Origin: Quillaja saponaria
Taxonomy: Eukaryota > Streptophyta > Magnoliopsida > Fabales > Quillajaceae
Length of the DNA stretch: 64,000 bases
Assembly (NCBI GenBank): GCA_029379385.1
Contig: CM055609.1
Span: 3,410,001-3,474,000, forward strand
Direction of reading: 5' to 3'
In this document: piece after piece, positions 1-13,200 of the stretch
How the letters are laid out: each line of letters begins with the position of its first letter
How positions within the stretch are numbered: position 1 is the first letter of the stretch
Notes under the pieces: generated by a model
What the model was told of the DNA's origin: nothing
The model's database searches: none
Seen by the model: the letters and a program-made list of their open reading frames with translations, nothing else
Translations under genes and position numbers: made by a program

Positions 1-143
1 AAGTGATTTGAAAAAGAGGTAAGTGAATTTATATTAGAGAAGTGTGCACTTATAAGAATATTTAAAAGTCAATTTGATTTTTTGTTGTTTTTTTTTTTTT
101 TTTTCCAAAATGAGCTAATGAAATTGTACATTTATTCGTGCAG

Positions 144-1348
144 GTCCAATGGCTTTTGCAGAGAAGATGGTGTTGTCTGTGTTTGGGGTATGTTTCCCAG
201 CTCCCAAGTACAAATATCTTGATTTTTTGTGTACTAGTTAATGCTCAAGATCTCAATTATGTTATGGTTATTTTAGCTACCAACTAATAGCCAGCATAGT
301 AAATGCAGTTGCTGATTGTCTTGTGGATGACAAGAAGAATCACAGATGATATTCCTGGCTGGGGATCTCTGTTCCATGGCCTTGTTGGTGATGGAAGTGT
401 CAGTGTAAGTTCTTCTTACTAAATTCCCCTGCATATCTCACAAGAAACAAGCATATACGGTGGACAATTTGACCGATCACGTCAAATTTTATGAACTCAC
501 TAATCGTATTTATTTCAGATCAGATCAATGATCCATTAAATTTGGGTCAGATTGAATTTTGGTATATAAATATGCAAATCATATAGAGACTTGAGAAAAA
601 CGGGACGAGAGCCTAGTTTAGATTTGATATGATCTATTGTCATGTCAACAAGTATAAATATACTACACAGTTTCACACTATTTTCTTTCCAAATGCAGGT
701 TATGGTGGCAATTTTATTGTTCATAATTCCAAACAAAAAACAAGAGGGCGAGAAACTAATGGATTGGAATGAATGCAAGAGGTTACCATGGAGTCTAATT
801 TTGCTTCTAGGAGCTGGTTTTGCCATAGCTGATGGAGTTCAATCTAGTGGGCTAGCAGATGTATTATCAAGAACATTGGATTTCTTAGAAGATGCACCCT
901 ATTTAGCAATTGCTCCTGCTGTTAGTCTAATGAGCAGCATTATTACTGAATTCATAACCTCCAATGATGCTACTGCTACACTTCTTCTCCCACTTTTGTA
1001 TCATATAGCAAAGACTATGCATGTCCACCCACTTCTTCTTATGATTCCAGGAGCAATTTCAACAGAGTTTGCTTTCTGGTTACCAACTTCAACTCCATCA
1101 AATGTTGTTGGGTTCGCTACTGGCCAGATTGAAATCAAAGATATGATTAAGATTGGTGTGCCTCTTAAGATTGCTGGAATTGCTGTGCTTTCATTTATGA
1201 TGCCAACATTAGGTAATGTCATTACCCATTTCTTTTCAAGTGTTTGATATTGATGATCATATTCTCTAATGGCTTAAATTTTGTTTTTACAGGAGCTTTA
1301 ATTTTTGGGACAGATGATGACACTCAATGGATAACAAATTCTCGTTAA
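144..1348 (+). CDS. TDT: Tonoplast dicarboxylate transporter, 3' part (partial)
   Basis: SLC13-family sodium/dicarboxylate-type carrier; the plant member moves malate and related dicarboxylates across the vacuolar membrane. Only the C-terminal part is present. Exons 144-187, 309-404, 699-1212 and 1293-1348 join in phase with consistent GT-AG sites and end at TAA. Visible landmarks are [10 protein letters not shown] at the start, [14 protein letters not shown] in the next exon, then PGWGSLFHG, the loop [16 protein letters not shown], and several hydrophobic helices. The SLC13 signature region includes [15 protein letters not shown] and [13 protein letters not shown], which carry the Ser-Asn-x-x-Thr elements of the substrate site. 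The product ends in ITNSR. The upstream exons lie outside the window. The stretch 1-18 before a GTAAGT at 19 might be exon, but in the phase required by the exon at 144 it reads a TGA, so it is left out. Identification rests on family recall and is strong. Confidence 0.92.
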
Positions 1349-2440
1349 CTTCATTCGTTAAAAAAGATGAAGATATTGGGCAAGTGTTTGTTTTGCAGGA
1401 TCTTAACATTTTTTGGTGAAAGAATAAGAAATTTCTGTGTGCTAGGGAGCCTACTACGCGCTGTTTGAATACTCTGTACAGTTATGTTAATAGAAGCCAA
1501 TGAATCACCAAGAAAACGGCAAAGATTTTGGGTGCATGTATTTTTATTTTATTTTATTCATTTTCTGAGGGGAAAAACTAAAAAGTTTCCCAACATTCTT
1601 TGTTTTTGTTGTTGTAATGGGAATTAAAATTTGTTACAGATGAATGTCATAAATAGGTTGAGATTCTACTTATTGAAGGAGCCTTGTATACCTAGTGATA
1701 GATGCATTTTACGGGCTACACTATTGTGGCTTGTAACCCAATTACGGATTCATCGACCCAAATGTAAACTTCAACTATTGTGGGTCTTTGTTATGGCTCA
1801 TCTACAATTTTAAGTAATGTATTACAATTACATGTGTATTATTAGCTGATGAAAATTTATTTTAATTAAACAGTTACACATATCAAGATATTTTAATTTA
1901 AGATCAAATCTCATCATTTACCGATAATATCTCTTCAAACAATCGAGAAATGTTATTGGAGATGCTTTCTATATTATTGTATTTACCGTGTAATGCTTAT
2001 GTTACGTTTTCTTAGTAACTTATGGTTTATGTATTCATCAACATCTTCAATTGGTACACTCTTTCGAAAATTGACCTTCCTTTCCAAAATGAGGATTTGA
2101 ATTCCCAAATCTAACATTAAAAGTTAAAATCTTATCTTATCAAAAAAAAAACATCAGAAGTCAAAACCCATCCCCTCGACCATATCTACAAACTTACTTT
2201 TGGGGCATGTTAAAGTTGTTGTCTAATAAAAAATATTATACACGTATTACATGCCATTGTATCCAACTCATCAAATCCAACGGCTATTATTCCCTCGTCA
2301 CTTCCACGTGGACTCCAACTCCTCTACGTCGGCACACTTGTTTCCCGCCGCGTACCCTGCATTAACAAATGGTATGCACATGTAATTTCGTGAATTTTGA
2401 AGGGCAAAGTTATATTTTCAAATTTCACCATCTTTCTTCT
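1349..2440. other. Intergenic, TDT 3' flank and cystatin promoter
   Basis: AT-rich spacer. The first 200 bases are probably the TDT 3' UTR. Short open frames here (for example near 1631-1813) have no recognisable protein and are taken as chance. Around 2280-2350 the sequence becomes GC-richer and contains CACGTGG at about 2305, a G-box-like element upstream of the cystatin TATA box. Confidence 0.6.
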
Positions 2441-2447
2441 TCTACGC

Positions 2448-2454
2448 TATAAAT
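2448..2454 (+). promoter_or_regulatory. TATA box of the cystatin gene
   Basis: TATAAAT lies 60 bases upstream of the chosen ATG at 2508, which leaves room for a short leader. It also argues against the upstream in-frame ATG at 2397, which would lie before the core promoter. Confidence 0.6.
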
Positions 2455-2507
2455 TCCACCATTTCTTCGCTCACACACTACTCAAAAACTGGAAATCAAC
2501 GGTTACG

Positions 2508-2867
2508 ATGAGGCCTCACTTCCTTCTTCTCCTTCTTCTCTCTCTTGGGATTCTTCCTCTTTGCAGTTTCGCCGTTAGCCGGAGAGGAGCTTTGGTCGGC
2601 GGTTGGAAGCCAATTAAGGACCCTCAAGACCCTCACGTCATAGAGATCGCACAATTTGCAGTGTCAGAGTACGACAAGAAATCGGGGGCAGACTTACGGT
2701 TCGCGAGCGTGATAAAGGGTGAGATTCAGGTGGTTTCGGGAACCAACTACCGGTTAGTGGTGGCGGCGAAAGATGGATCGGCGACTAAAAATTTCGAAGC
2801 TGTTGTGTGGGAAAAGCCATGGGAGAGTTACAGGAACCTTACCTCTTTTAAGCCTTTCGGAGGTTAA
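2508..2867 (+). CDS. CYS5: Secreted phytocystatin (cysteine proteinase inhibitor)
   Basis: Intronless gene for a 119-residue type I phytocystatin, an inhibitor of papain-like cysteine proteases. A hydrophobic signal peptide (residues 1 to about 21, rich in Leu and ending in FAVS) sends it to the secretory route. All family landmarks are visible: the N-terminal Gly pair in VGGW, the plant helix motif EIAQFAVSEYDKK, the reactive loop QVVSG (QxVxG), and the second binding loop KPWESYRNL containing Pro-Trp. Length is usual for the small single-domain class. The in-frame ATG at 2397 would add 37 residues before the signal peptide; the TATA box at 2448 makes the ATG at 2508 the better start. In Arabidopsis the equivalent gene, recalled as CYS5 (At5g47550), also sits beside TDT, which supports orthology. 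Confidence 0.93.
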   Translation: MRPHFLLLLLLSLGILPLCSFAVSRRGALVGGWKPIKDPQDPHVIEIAQFAVSEYDKKSGADLRFASVIKGEIQVVSGTNYRLVVAAKDGSATKNFEAVVWEKPWESYRNLTSFKPFGG

Positions 2868-4900
2868 TGTTTAATTACAGTACAGAGTACGTATCTTTTG
2901 TACCGCAAAAGATGAAGAGATTGAGAAATTAGAATATCATAGAAGGCATTGATTCAATAAAATTATCATTCCCAATATCTGATAACAATAATTTTTCAAC
3001 ATTATATAATAATTATTGTGATATGAATTAATGTAAAATTGGGTTTCAGATTTTTATAATTATTGTTATTAATTTATAATAATTAATTTAGAGGAAAATT
3101 AATGTAAAAAGGGGAGGATATGATATGAATTAAAACATTTATTTTAGTTAAATTGTATAACTGTACTAAATATGTTATTTGAAAATTATTATTTTAAAAA
3201 AATTATACATTAAATAATATTCAAATTTTAATTAATTATTTTAATAAATATTTTAAATATGACAGTTAATAACTATCTCTTAAAAACATTTTAAAAATAA
3301 AATACTCATATTTTTTTTCTTCTTATTTTGTATCTATTTGTAATTAAAAAATTGATAGTCGTAGAAATTAAGAAATTGTGATATGGTAATTTTTTAACAC
3401 ATTATTATTGTCTTGTACATAGTATTTTTCAAAATCTTTCTAATTATTTTCTAAAATTCTTTAAAATGTATATTAATGAACAACTAATGACATTAATTTT
3501 ATTTTTCTTTCATTTCGTTTTGACATTTACCTTATTATATTTTTAAAAGATCAACCTTTCATAAAATACGCAATCATGTCTCATAGTCAGTTAATAAATC
3601 CTGAAATAAAAATATAAAAAAAAACATCTAGGTAAGAGAGAAGAAATTAATGATATGTAAAAAAAATTGTAATGTCTTTATATTTTAGCGATTGTTCTCA
3701 ATAATTTTTTGTAGATGTCTCAGATAATTTATAAAAAAAAAAAAAGTCTACTTTATAAATAATTTATAGGTTAAAATTTTCAAATAATAATTAATTATTT
3801 GGTAAGTAATTAATGACAACAATTTTTTTTTTATATTATTTGTAAAGATATGGGATTTCTGCCAATAGCCACTTTTGTCCCCAGTATTATTTGTAAAGTT
3901 TTTATATTTTAGATGATAAAGACAGATTCACAGTCACTTCTATCACAAGAAAAAGAAAGATGGATAAGTAATATGAGGTGTAAGTGCCTTGCTGCCTTAG
4001 AAAGTAATAAAGATATTGAAGGTTTTTTCAGTTTAATTATTGGTTATATGTTGTTCGGGTTAGTTTAATTTATTTTTTATGATTCAATTAAAAATAAGCT
4101 GGCTATTCATCTTCTGACATGAAAATTAATTTATTATATAAATATGAAAATAAACATATAATTTGTTGTAGTAGTTATTATAGGTATGTGTGGAGACTAA
4201 GATTTTTAGCAAGACAAAATTCAAAGTTATTTTTGGTAATTAATTGGGTATACTCTAAAAAAATATTATTTTGAAAAAACTAATTAGTAATATATATGCT
4301 AACAGATTTATACAAATAATATTTATTTAGGAAATTTTTTGTAGGATATTAGTAATTTTCTTTTCTAAATCTAAACTTATAATCACAATCACAATTGATG
4401 AAACCAAAAATAAGTTCAAATTTTTTTTGAGAGAAATTGCAGTCATGCATGTTTAATATTGAACTGTTTTAACAGTAGTTGTTAAAATTTTATAATATTT
4501 ATTTTAGATGTTAATTATGATTTTAGTTTTATTTAATATATAAATTATTATTTAAAAAATATATATAAATTTATTACATTATAACAAATATTTATTATGA
4601 TACATGTTAAAAATTTTGTTTAATATTTTTTTTTTTGATTTCCCTCATTAATTTGTTTAGACAAATGAAAAAATAATTACGCGGGTAATGATTTTGGCCG
4701 AAAATATATGGAAAAAGAAAATGTTGGACCTCCACGTTCTTACTCTAAATTGCAACGGAAAATACAGAACAGAAACCCACAGAAAGAGAAAGTGGACGAC
4801 AATTTGGGGGTTCTGTACCAACAATAGGAGTGTGTGGGTTAAAGCCAAGTGAGGTTCCTAGAGCCTCGTTGGCGGTGCAGATCCTTTCAAAGTCGGCAGA
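2868..4900. other. AT-rich intergenic DNA and MO25 promoter
   Basis: About 2 kb of very AT-rich sequence with homopolymer runs and no supported gene. The last 150 bases (4740-4930) are less AT-rich and carry the presumed MO25 5' leader. Open frames here on either strand are short and unrecognised. Confidence 0.6.
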
Positions 4901-4931
4901 GCTTGCTTCAGAGGATTCACAATCGAAGAGG

Positions 4932-7900
4932 ATGAAGGGACTCTTCAAGTCTAAACCCCGCACACCCGTCGATATTGTTCGACAAACACGGGATCTTCTC
5001 ATATATGCCCAACGCAATCCAGATGCGCGGGAAACCAAGCGCGAAGAGAAGGTCTTGAATTTTGGTTTTCCGTTTCTCTATTTTCACTCTCTTTCCATTC
5101 ACTTACATATTGATTGAGCTGGTTTAGATCGGATTCTATGCTGCCCATTACATGTTTTTTTATTTCTGCTTAATTTTTGTTATCTGGCTATTTCGAGGAA
5201 ATGCAAAGATAAACAAGATTTAGAGTTTTGCTGTTCATAATTAGGATTTTAGCTCAAGGAAGCTGGGGGTTACTGTTTACTCTCTCACTTAGTTGTTTCC
5301 CCACCCCCTCCCTGGTTCTTCACGTGGAATTGCTCCAGCAATGTGCTAACTTGTAGCTTTGGTTTCTAGATAACAATAAGCTGGTAGGTGCCCAGTTTTA
5401 GATTGGGGTAATGCAGGAGATAAGTAAAAGTTTTGGGGCAGTTGATTGCATTTTCTATAAATTGATTGTTGTGGCACCCGAGGTCCTTAATTACATGCAT
5501 TCTGTATAGAAACTGGTCCTGATTTTTATTGTTCCACATCAATACGCATTCAAAACTTATTATATTCACTATGGTCGGTGGATTTTGAGTAATCAATGTT
5601 GTGGCTTCTTGTAAAATTGATGATTGCTTAATTTATATACTTTTAATTATGACTGTCTTGAAGTATTCTTAATTGACTTGGAGAGTCACTTCTGTTAGCC
5701 CTTCTACTGCTGATTTTATATACTTGATCCTTCAGAGGAATTCCTGTTACTAGTAATATGAGCTTTAAACTTGAATATTATTGTCAAATGTAATTGTAGA
5801 TTATTTGTCATCATTTGGATTGCGCAGGGCTGAAGTTTCTTATTTTGATGTTTTTGATAAAAGTGCACTTGTTATTTGCACCATGGACACTTTCCTTCTT
5901 ATCTCTTTATCTCACCTCAGTTGCATGTTTCAGCCGCATAACCCATTTGTGTTTCGTACTGTGTAGTATTTACTTTTTTGTTTAATTCATTTGACAACAG
6001 ATGTCTGAGTTATATAAAAATATAAGGGAGTTAAAGTCAATTCTATATGGAAATAGTGAATCTGAGCCTGTCTCAGAAGCTTGTGCACAGCTCACGGCAG
6101 AGTTTTTCAGGGAGAACACCCTGCGCCTCCTTGTGTTGTGCCTTCCAAAATTGAAGTTAGAGGTAAGAAGGAATTCTTTTCACGAGACTTTCATATCTGG
6201 ACTATAATCTAAAATTTCTTTCAGTGCTATTCTTCTGGTTCTTTGGGTTTGGTTGCTATTTAGAGATCTGCAGTTTGCAACATCTCTAAAAGGATCCAGG
6301 AATGGATTTCCTCTTGTCAAAGTGACAGTTCAGTAGTTACCTATCATGATTAGGGATCACCTTTTGCAGGCTCGGAAAGATGCAACACAAGTTGTTGCAA
6401 ATTTACAGAGGCAACAGGTTAATTCCAAGTTGATTGCATCAGATTACTTGGAGGGTAATAAAGATCTTTTGGACATTTTGATCGCTGGGTAAGGCACTGA
6501 TGAATGAATTTTGACAGCTTCATGTTTGCTTGAGTTTTCGTTTGTCTGGGTTGCCAATTTCCTTCACTTGGCTGGCTATTTCCCTATTCTTCCAGTTTAT
6601 TGGTATTTCATGTTTTCATTCTTTTATTTTTCTTAACATTTGAGGCTTGAAGCCCGGGTCTACTGACCCTTTGGTTTATACATAATGATGTAGCTTGAGT
6701 CACCTACCTTGGTCGCTAGATTCATATTGATCTGACTGGTTTTCTTTTTTTGCTTTCCCGTGCTTGACCCATAGATCACAATGGCTTGCACAGATTACAC
6801 TTTCTATGCCTTTTCTGTAACACTATTAGATCGGCCTCTGGATGCAATTATCTTCTATGAAAATTTTTCAGTGAGTGGTCTTTGGAAATTGATTTGAGTT
6901 GTTAATTTTGATTTAATTTTTTTGGGTTTGTTAGAATTTAGATACTCTGCTGAAGTTGTTGTCAAACTATTATTTTCTGTGATATCAATTGTACTTATTC
7001 TTATGGACTAAGTTTTTTTTTTTTTCCTTTTCTTTTCAGTTATGGAAACACAGACATGGCTTTACACTATGGTGCAATGTTGAGGGAGTGCATAAGACAT
7101 CAGTGTGTTGCCAGGTGAGGGAAAAGAACCACAATAGTTTATTAACTTTGTACCTTGATTAATTTTCATCTTGGGCAGTGTTGCGATTTATATAAGTTAG
7201 AAATGCAATCCTCTGTGATCAGGGAGTCATTTTTATGGCAGTAACTTTCTTAACCAGTATAGCAATTTGTTTAAGTTAAGATCAAATTTAGGGATTTTGC
7301 AAACGACAGATAAAGTTTCTGTACATTGTGGCAAATTCAAAACAGTATAAAACATGTATTCTCGTAAATTTTATTAATTCCTATCTGCAATCAGCTGATA
7401 ACCCTCCAGCATATTTTTATGTAGTTCTAAATCCTTATGGTTCGGTTCCATCACAGGTATGTTCTGGAATCACAGCATATGAAGAAGTTTTTTGATTATA
7501 TACAACTTCCAAATTTTGACATTGCTGCAGATGCTGCTGCAACTTTTAAGGTAGATTTCATAACGTTGTTGCTTCATGTTTCATTGTCTATGTCGTGCAT
7601 CTTTGCAATTTGGGTTTGTTTTATTTTATTATATCATATCTTTTCAGGAACTCTTGACAAGACATAAATCTACTGTAGCTGAATTTCTTTCCAAGAATTA
7701 TGATTGGGCAAGTCTTTTTCTTTTACTTCCATTGAAAGTGCAACTCCCTTATTTAGTTGCCACCTTCTAAAGAAGGTGCTTGGGTGGGACACCATTACAC
7801 TTGTTGCCTTCTAATATTGCTCATGGTTCAGTTTTTTGCAGAGTACAACTCTAAGCTGTTGGAATCTTCCAATTATATTACTAGGCGGCAAGCTATCAAG

Positions 7901-9229
7901 GTGTGAATTAAGTTTGACAATTATATTTTTCATAAGATTATCAAATTAATTATGCAAACATCTATACTTATAATATGAAGCCTTTCAGGAAAATCTGAAA
8001 CTAGATGGGGTTTACTATTTTGATTCATATTGTCATCCTTGCACCTGTTAAGTGCTACTTTTAGAATTGAATATAAGATCATAAGCTCATTTCCCATTTG
8101 AATTGTATTGTATTGGTATATATATGTATGAATATATATAACACAATGTTTGTTGCTTCTATCCTTCTACAGTTATTGGGAGATATGTTACTGGATCGTT
8201 CAAATTCTGGTGTTATGACACGTTATGTGAGCTCAAGGGACAACTTGAGGATTCTGATGAATCTTTTGAGGGTATGTCTAAATTGCTTGATTTTGATGTC
8301 TCGTGGCTCTTTTTCCCATTTTTTGTATGTACACACTTTTTTATTTATTTAAACAGCCAAGAATGAAACAAAACTATAACAGAAAATACAACTACATTTA
8401 TTTGACTGATCCACAAACGGTGAAAATCTTTTTTTTTGTTTGTCTCTATCCCAATGAGCCTTAATTTTAAACATGTTAAAGATTTTTTTTTTTAATAGAA
8501 AAATAAATTTTATTAATAGAAGGGAGCATGTTAAAGATATGCTTTTTCATCGATTGTGCGAGTTTCCATGTGTACGCGTTATTTTTATCCTTAGCACTTG
8601 AAAGTGAACCTCAGAAATGTTATTTTCAATTCCACCCAAAAAAGAAAACCCAGCATTTTTACCCTGTTATTATCCTCCTTTATATGTTAAGCTTCAGGAC
8701 TGACATATTCTTTCTGACGTTCTAATGACCATAAGTAGATGACTGGGAAATAAAGTTGGGAATTTACAAATTTGTTTCAAATGGAAGTTGATGAGTTTCT
8801 GGTAAATTCTCATTACAGGAATCAAGCAAGAGCATTCAGATAGAAGCATTTCATGTTTTTAAGGTACCATATTCATAGTAAGATGTTATGTTTGAAGTAG
8901 TAGCATAAAGTTGTTCTCTTTGGTTTCTGCTTTGGTTCATTAGACTTATGTACATTTGAATTTACAGCTTTTTGCTGCTAATCAAAATAAACCACCCGAC
9001 ATCATTGGCATACTTGTTGCAAATAGAAGCAAACTTCAACGGCTGTTTGCCGATTTCAAAACTTATAAAGGTAGAAAGCATCCCGTTCTTAACAATTACT
9101 TGGTAGTGGTTGGCAGAGCACCATGTTTACAATTTTAGATTGACTTTTGCAGAAGATGAACGGTTTGAGGCCGACAAGGCTCAAGTCGTCAAGGAAATTG
9201 CTGCCCTTGAACCCAGAGACCGCCATTGA
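4932..9229 (+). CDS. MO25: MO25-like scaffold protein (CAB39/Mo25 family)
   Basis: Eleven coding exons: 4932-5051, 6001-6162, 6370-6488, 7040-7114, 7457-7550, 7648-7707, 7832-7900, 8173-8271, 8819-8863, 8968-9070 and 9153-9229. They sum to 1,023 bases, a 340-residue protein, the normal size for the family, and every phase agrees. MO25 is a helical-repeat scaffold that binds and activates STE20/GCK-type kinases; in plants it is linked to a Hippo-like (MOB1/SIK1) growth pathway in the cytoplasm. Recognisable segments in order are [160 protein letters not shown] and the C-terminal AALEPRDRH. The start is the first Met matching the family N-terminus; an upstream in-frame ATG at 4830 is in the leader. 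The intron after 7707 begins with GC, not GT. The intron after 8271 holds a small retroposed insertion. Confidence 0.95.
7708..7831 (+). other. GC-AG intron in the MO25 gene
   Basis: The exon ending in ...AATTATGATTGG is followed by GCAAGT, and the next exon begins TTTTTTGCAGAG after an AG. The joined reading (NYDW then FFAEYNSK) matches the conserved family sequence exactly, so the donor is GC. Confidence 0.85.
8472..8538 (-). mobile_element. Tiny 5'-truncated LINE/retroposon tail with 12-bp TSD
   Basis: The 12-mer CATGTTAAAGAT occurs at 8472-8483 and again at 8527-8538. Between the copies are 43 bases that begin with a T-run and then read TAATAGAAAAATAAATTT. On the minus strand this is a short A/T-rich 3' end with a poly-A tail. 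A poly-A tail plus a perfect target-site duplication is the mark of target-primed reverse transcription. It lies inside the intron of MO25 that follows exon 8. Confidence 0.7.
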
Positions 9230-10240
9230 GAGTACTGTTTATTTTAAATTAAATATACTTAATTGAATTGTGCACTTGGCTCATTTAGTCTGCAACAAGA
9301 TGCAACTTGCTGTTTGGCTAATTTCAGTACTTTCATCCTGTAATTTGTATCACAGTTCTGTAAAAAAATGTAGATAAATAAATCGATGAGATATCTGCAT
9401 TACGTGGGTGGGAAGAGATTCCTTTAGCAGTCTTGTAATTATAAATTTTATGAGGTCACGGATTAACTTAAAGTAACTCAAAATTGTTTCATTAGCATTT
9501 CCTATGTACTAACCTCATGCGTGCTCATTTATTTAATCTACCTGCCTATCTTTTGTTTTCTGTGTTGTTGGCTTTTGAAGGAAGAACTTTGCTCTATTAT
9601 TATATTGAGGCTATCAACATGACAGAAGTTGTAAATTCAAAATTTCAAATTATGGTTTGTAACTGTCGTTACAGCAATCTTATTCCGCCAAAGTGCTAGA
9701 CAAATTGCCTTCGTGCTCTAGCTTCAGTTGCAAGAGAAATTAAGCTTTTTCTTTCTTGGCTGGTATTCTTATCCGTATCATCATATGGACCTATGTTTTG
9801 AAAGCAAAATCGTAGTATCAAAAAGGAGATTCTTGGGCATAATGGCATACAATATATATTTATTAATTATAGAAAAATATTATGAAAAAGAACTTTGTAA
9901 TTTTCTGTTCATAATGGACAATCGTGAAGATATTAGTCTGGTATAATTTTCAGTTCCGTACGTCAAAATTTAAAGAATTGTTTTATTTGAAAAAAAAAAA
10001 AAAAAAAACTAATCCCATAGAAGTTGTAAAAGGATTGATTTAAAGAAAATAATATAAATATTAACTATGATAAATATAATTATTAAAAATTAAAATTATT
10101 TACAAAAATCAAGATTAATATTACAAATTTTTTATTTAGAAAGCTCTTAACAGGTTCTAATAGCAAAGGCCTTAATCGTATCACCCCGTCTCATTTTCCT
10201 ACTAGTTCTTTCTCTTTCTTTTATCAAGCTCTGATACGTG
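9230..10240. other. MO25 3' UTR and intergenic spacer
   Basis: Contains the MO25 3' end, with AATAAA-like hexamers near 9375-9385, followed by AT-rich sequence and an A19 run near 9990. No supported gene. Confidence 0.6.
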
Positions 10241-10242
10241 AA

Positions 10243-13200
10243 AATGGCCGATTCTGATAGGACCCCATCAACTTCTTTGCCTTCCTTTCGCTTTTTTTCT
10301 TCTTACTTTGATTTGGGATTCTAAGTTTCTTTCACTTATTTGGTTTCCATTGGAAATTCATTGAATTTAGATTCACTCTCAGAATTCCTCGCCTCTCCAG
10401 TCGATGCTGCAAAGAAAGCTGGTGAGGTAAGTTAATTAATTCCTTTTCTTGTTATTTAGTTTTCAACATTTATCTCAATTTCTTCATGGTTTGTCCAATT
10501 AACTTTCAAATGTAAATTATTTGAAGACAATTCGTAAATGGTTCTACCAGACCAAAAACGTGGTGCACAAAGGCGAGGTAGGTGCTTCATTGTGTTGGTA
10601 TAGATGGCCTTATAGTCTCTGAAATCTTATGTTCTTCCTCAAACATCAGTCATTATTATAATTACATCTTATGACTCGTTCATTGCTTGTGGGTTTGGAT
10701 TGATAATTGATGCAATGCTGGTATACGATACTAGATGATGAATCTTTTGGGTAAATCCAATGCCATAGGCATGTTTCGGGATTAATAGAGAACTTTTAGA
10801 GGACATGTAATAGGCAATGATTGCTTTTACTATGCATAATTATGGCTGACTATGTGATAACAACTTTGAAATTAAACTTAGATGGGATAGATATGAAAAT
10901 GACAGTGGCGGGTGGGTTATTTGAGATTTTGTTACACTGCCTCTCTTGTTTGGTGAAGCTTATCTTTGGGGTAAGGAAAAGAGTGGAGAGTAGAAATACT
11001 GGAGTATAATGAGAGCATTAATAGAGATAAATGATAACAAAATATAATACTCTATTATCATTCTTTTCTCATTATGTTCTACTTTTGTTATGGTGAATAG
11101 GTCGATTTGGTCACAGAAACTGATAAAGCGTGTGAAGATCTCATCTTTAATCTTCTCAAGCAGCATTTCCCCACACATAAGGTTAACTGATATCTCCTTC
11201 TCCAATTCTATGTACTACTTGGTGGTTGTGTATAGTTTTAAATCGGAATGATTTAGTTACAAACCCCTAAACTTAATCTCGAATTCTGTCATTTTAGTTC
11301 ATTGGGGAAGAAACTGCTGCTGCTGGACGTGCTGCAGATCTTACTGAGGAGCCTACGTGGATAGTAGATCCTTTGGATGGAACCACTAACTTCGTGCATG
11401 GGTAAGTATCTGTTATTAATTCTTGTGTTTTGGTCGATTCTTTTTATTTTATTTTTATGATCATATTCATTATTCTTGTGATAAAAATATTACATTTTTG
11501 TAGGTTTCCTTTTGTTTGTGTCTCTATTGGTCTTACGATTGGAAAGATTGCTACAGTTGGTGTTGTTTACAACCCAATAATTAATGAGGTGAGAATTTAT
11601 TACTGTAATTTTTAATGCCAAAAAAAAAAAATCAACTGTAAAATCCCCATAACAGGATTCCCAAAATAAATAGATAAAAAATTTATTAAATGTTGAACAC
11701 AATTATTTGTTTAATGGCCTGAGCATTCCCCAGGGTATGGTTCTTCATGTGTAATCCCATGCATATACTTTTCTATATTTACCACTTTCTGTATGTAAAG
11801 ATTGGGAAGCACTTTAATAAGTAAAGAAAAAGAAAAAATTGAGCAGTTATCATCTTTTCTTATCCGTTGGATGTTAGAGAATTGATGATTAACTTATGAT
11901 AGTATCACATTTTTTTTTTAATGAGAATTACTACTCTAGCCAATTGTAAATTTGGGATTGTGATATGTAGCTTTTCACTGGTATCCGTTCTTAATCTTAG
12001 ATTGTTCATTAGTTAACTTGAAATTAGTTGTTTTTTGCTTATCATTTGGAATTGTGCAGTATCTTCTCAAACTGAGCTAGTGAAGTCTCTCCTGGCGACT
12101 GAGGTATGTATTATCTGTTAGAGTTGGGTAGATGATGACTACTTCTTCATCTGGAAGCAGGGAACATAACATAAAGCAAGTATTGAAATTGTATTCACAC
12201 ATCAAGCAAGAGTGAGGGAGTGGCGGTTTCAAGCTATTCTTGCAGTTATATTGACACATCACACAAGTATTGAAATTGTGTCAACTTCAACAACAGAATC
12301 AAAACAAGAAAAGTATACATAACAGACAAATAAAATAGTCAAGATTTCTTTATGTTAATCATATTGGAACACAAATAACCTCTAGCCTTTTCTTCTCCAA
12401 AATTTTTTGCTCTTCCATTTTGCATCTCCGCTGCCTGCATTCTTCTCCGTGTCCACCCTTATCATTCTTATCATTTTTAAATATGGCATCATGTATTTAG
12501 TTGAGGTTAGATTTTTTTTTTTATCTGTCTATCAATCGAGTAAGTAGGCTGTAGGAGATCACCTTTATAACTTGAATGTCTTGTTGAACACATCTCTGCT
12601 GTTTGCATCCTCTGTTATATCGCCTTTCAATTCTTTTGGTTACTAGTCATGCATATAATCTCTTGTCAAAACTGAAGCTTTACATGTTGTTTTCAACTAA
12701 GTAACTAGCATTTTAGATCATCACCTTCCGATTCATATGCCCACTAATTGATTGTTTCTGTGTGAGTAACTGCAACTATCCATAGTACCGTATAGCCATA
12801 TCTGAAGAGCATCTGTTTCCAGAATACCAAATAGCATTTTTCTTTCTTGGAAAGTTATGCCCTACTTGATTCAATGTGCAACAAATCAAAAAACACTTGG
12901 CAGTTCAACTTGCATTACTTATATATAAAGACTTTCTTACACTGTTATCTAAAATTTGTGTGTAGACCTATACATGTGTCATACTATATTTGACAAGAGC
13001 ATATTACTATATCATATTACGGTGGTAGTAGTAGTATTCTGACTAATCACATATCTAGCATCTCTAGTAATGATAAATTTGATAGCATTATGACATAAGA
13101 CTCCAGTCTTTTCATGAACCCCTGTAATATTTAATTTTCAGAAGATATGGATAGGCAAACCATATGAATAAAGCTATGCTCTCCCTTTCTGTTTGCATCT

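Noticed and set aside
642..698. In-frame upstream Met extension of the TDT exon
   Set aside because: It lies in the intron before the acceptor at 698; the mature reading joins DGSVS to VMVAILL.
2397..2507. Longer cystatin start at 2397
   Set aside because: It is upstream of the TATA box at 2448 and would bury the signal peptide.
4830..4931. Longer MO25 start at 4830
   Set aside because: The family N-terminus begins at MKGLFKS; the extra residues have no counterpart.
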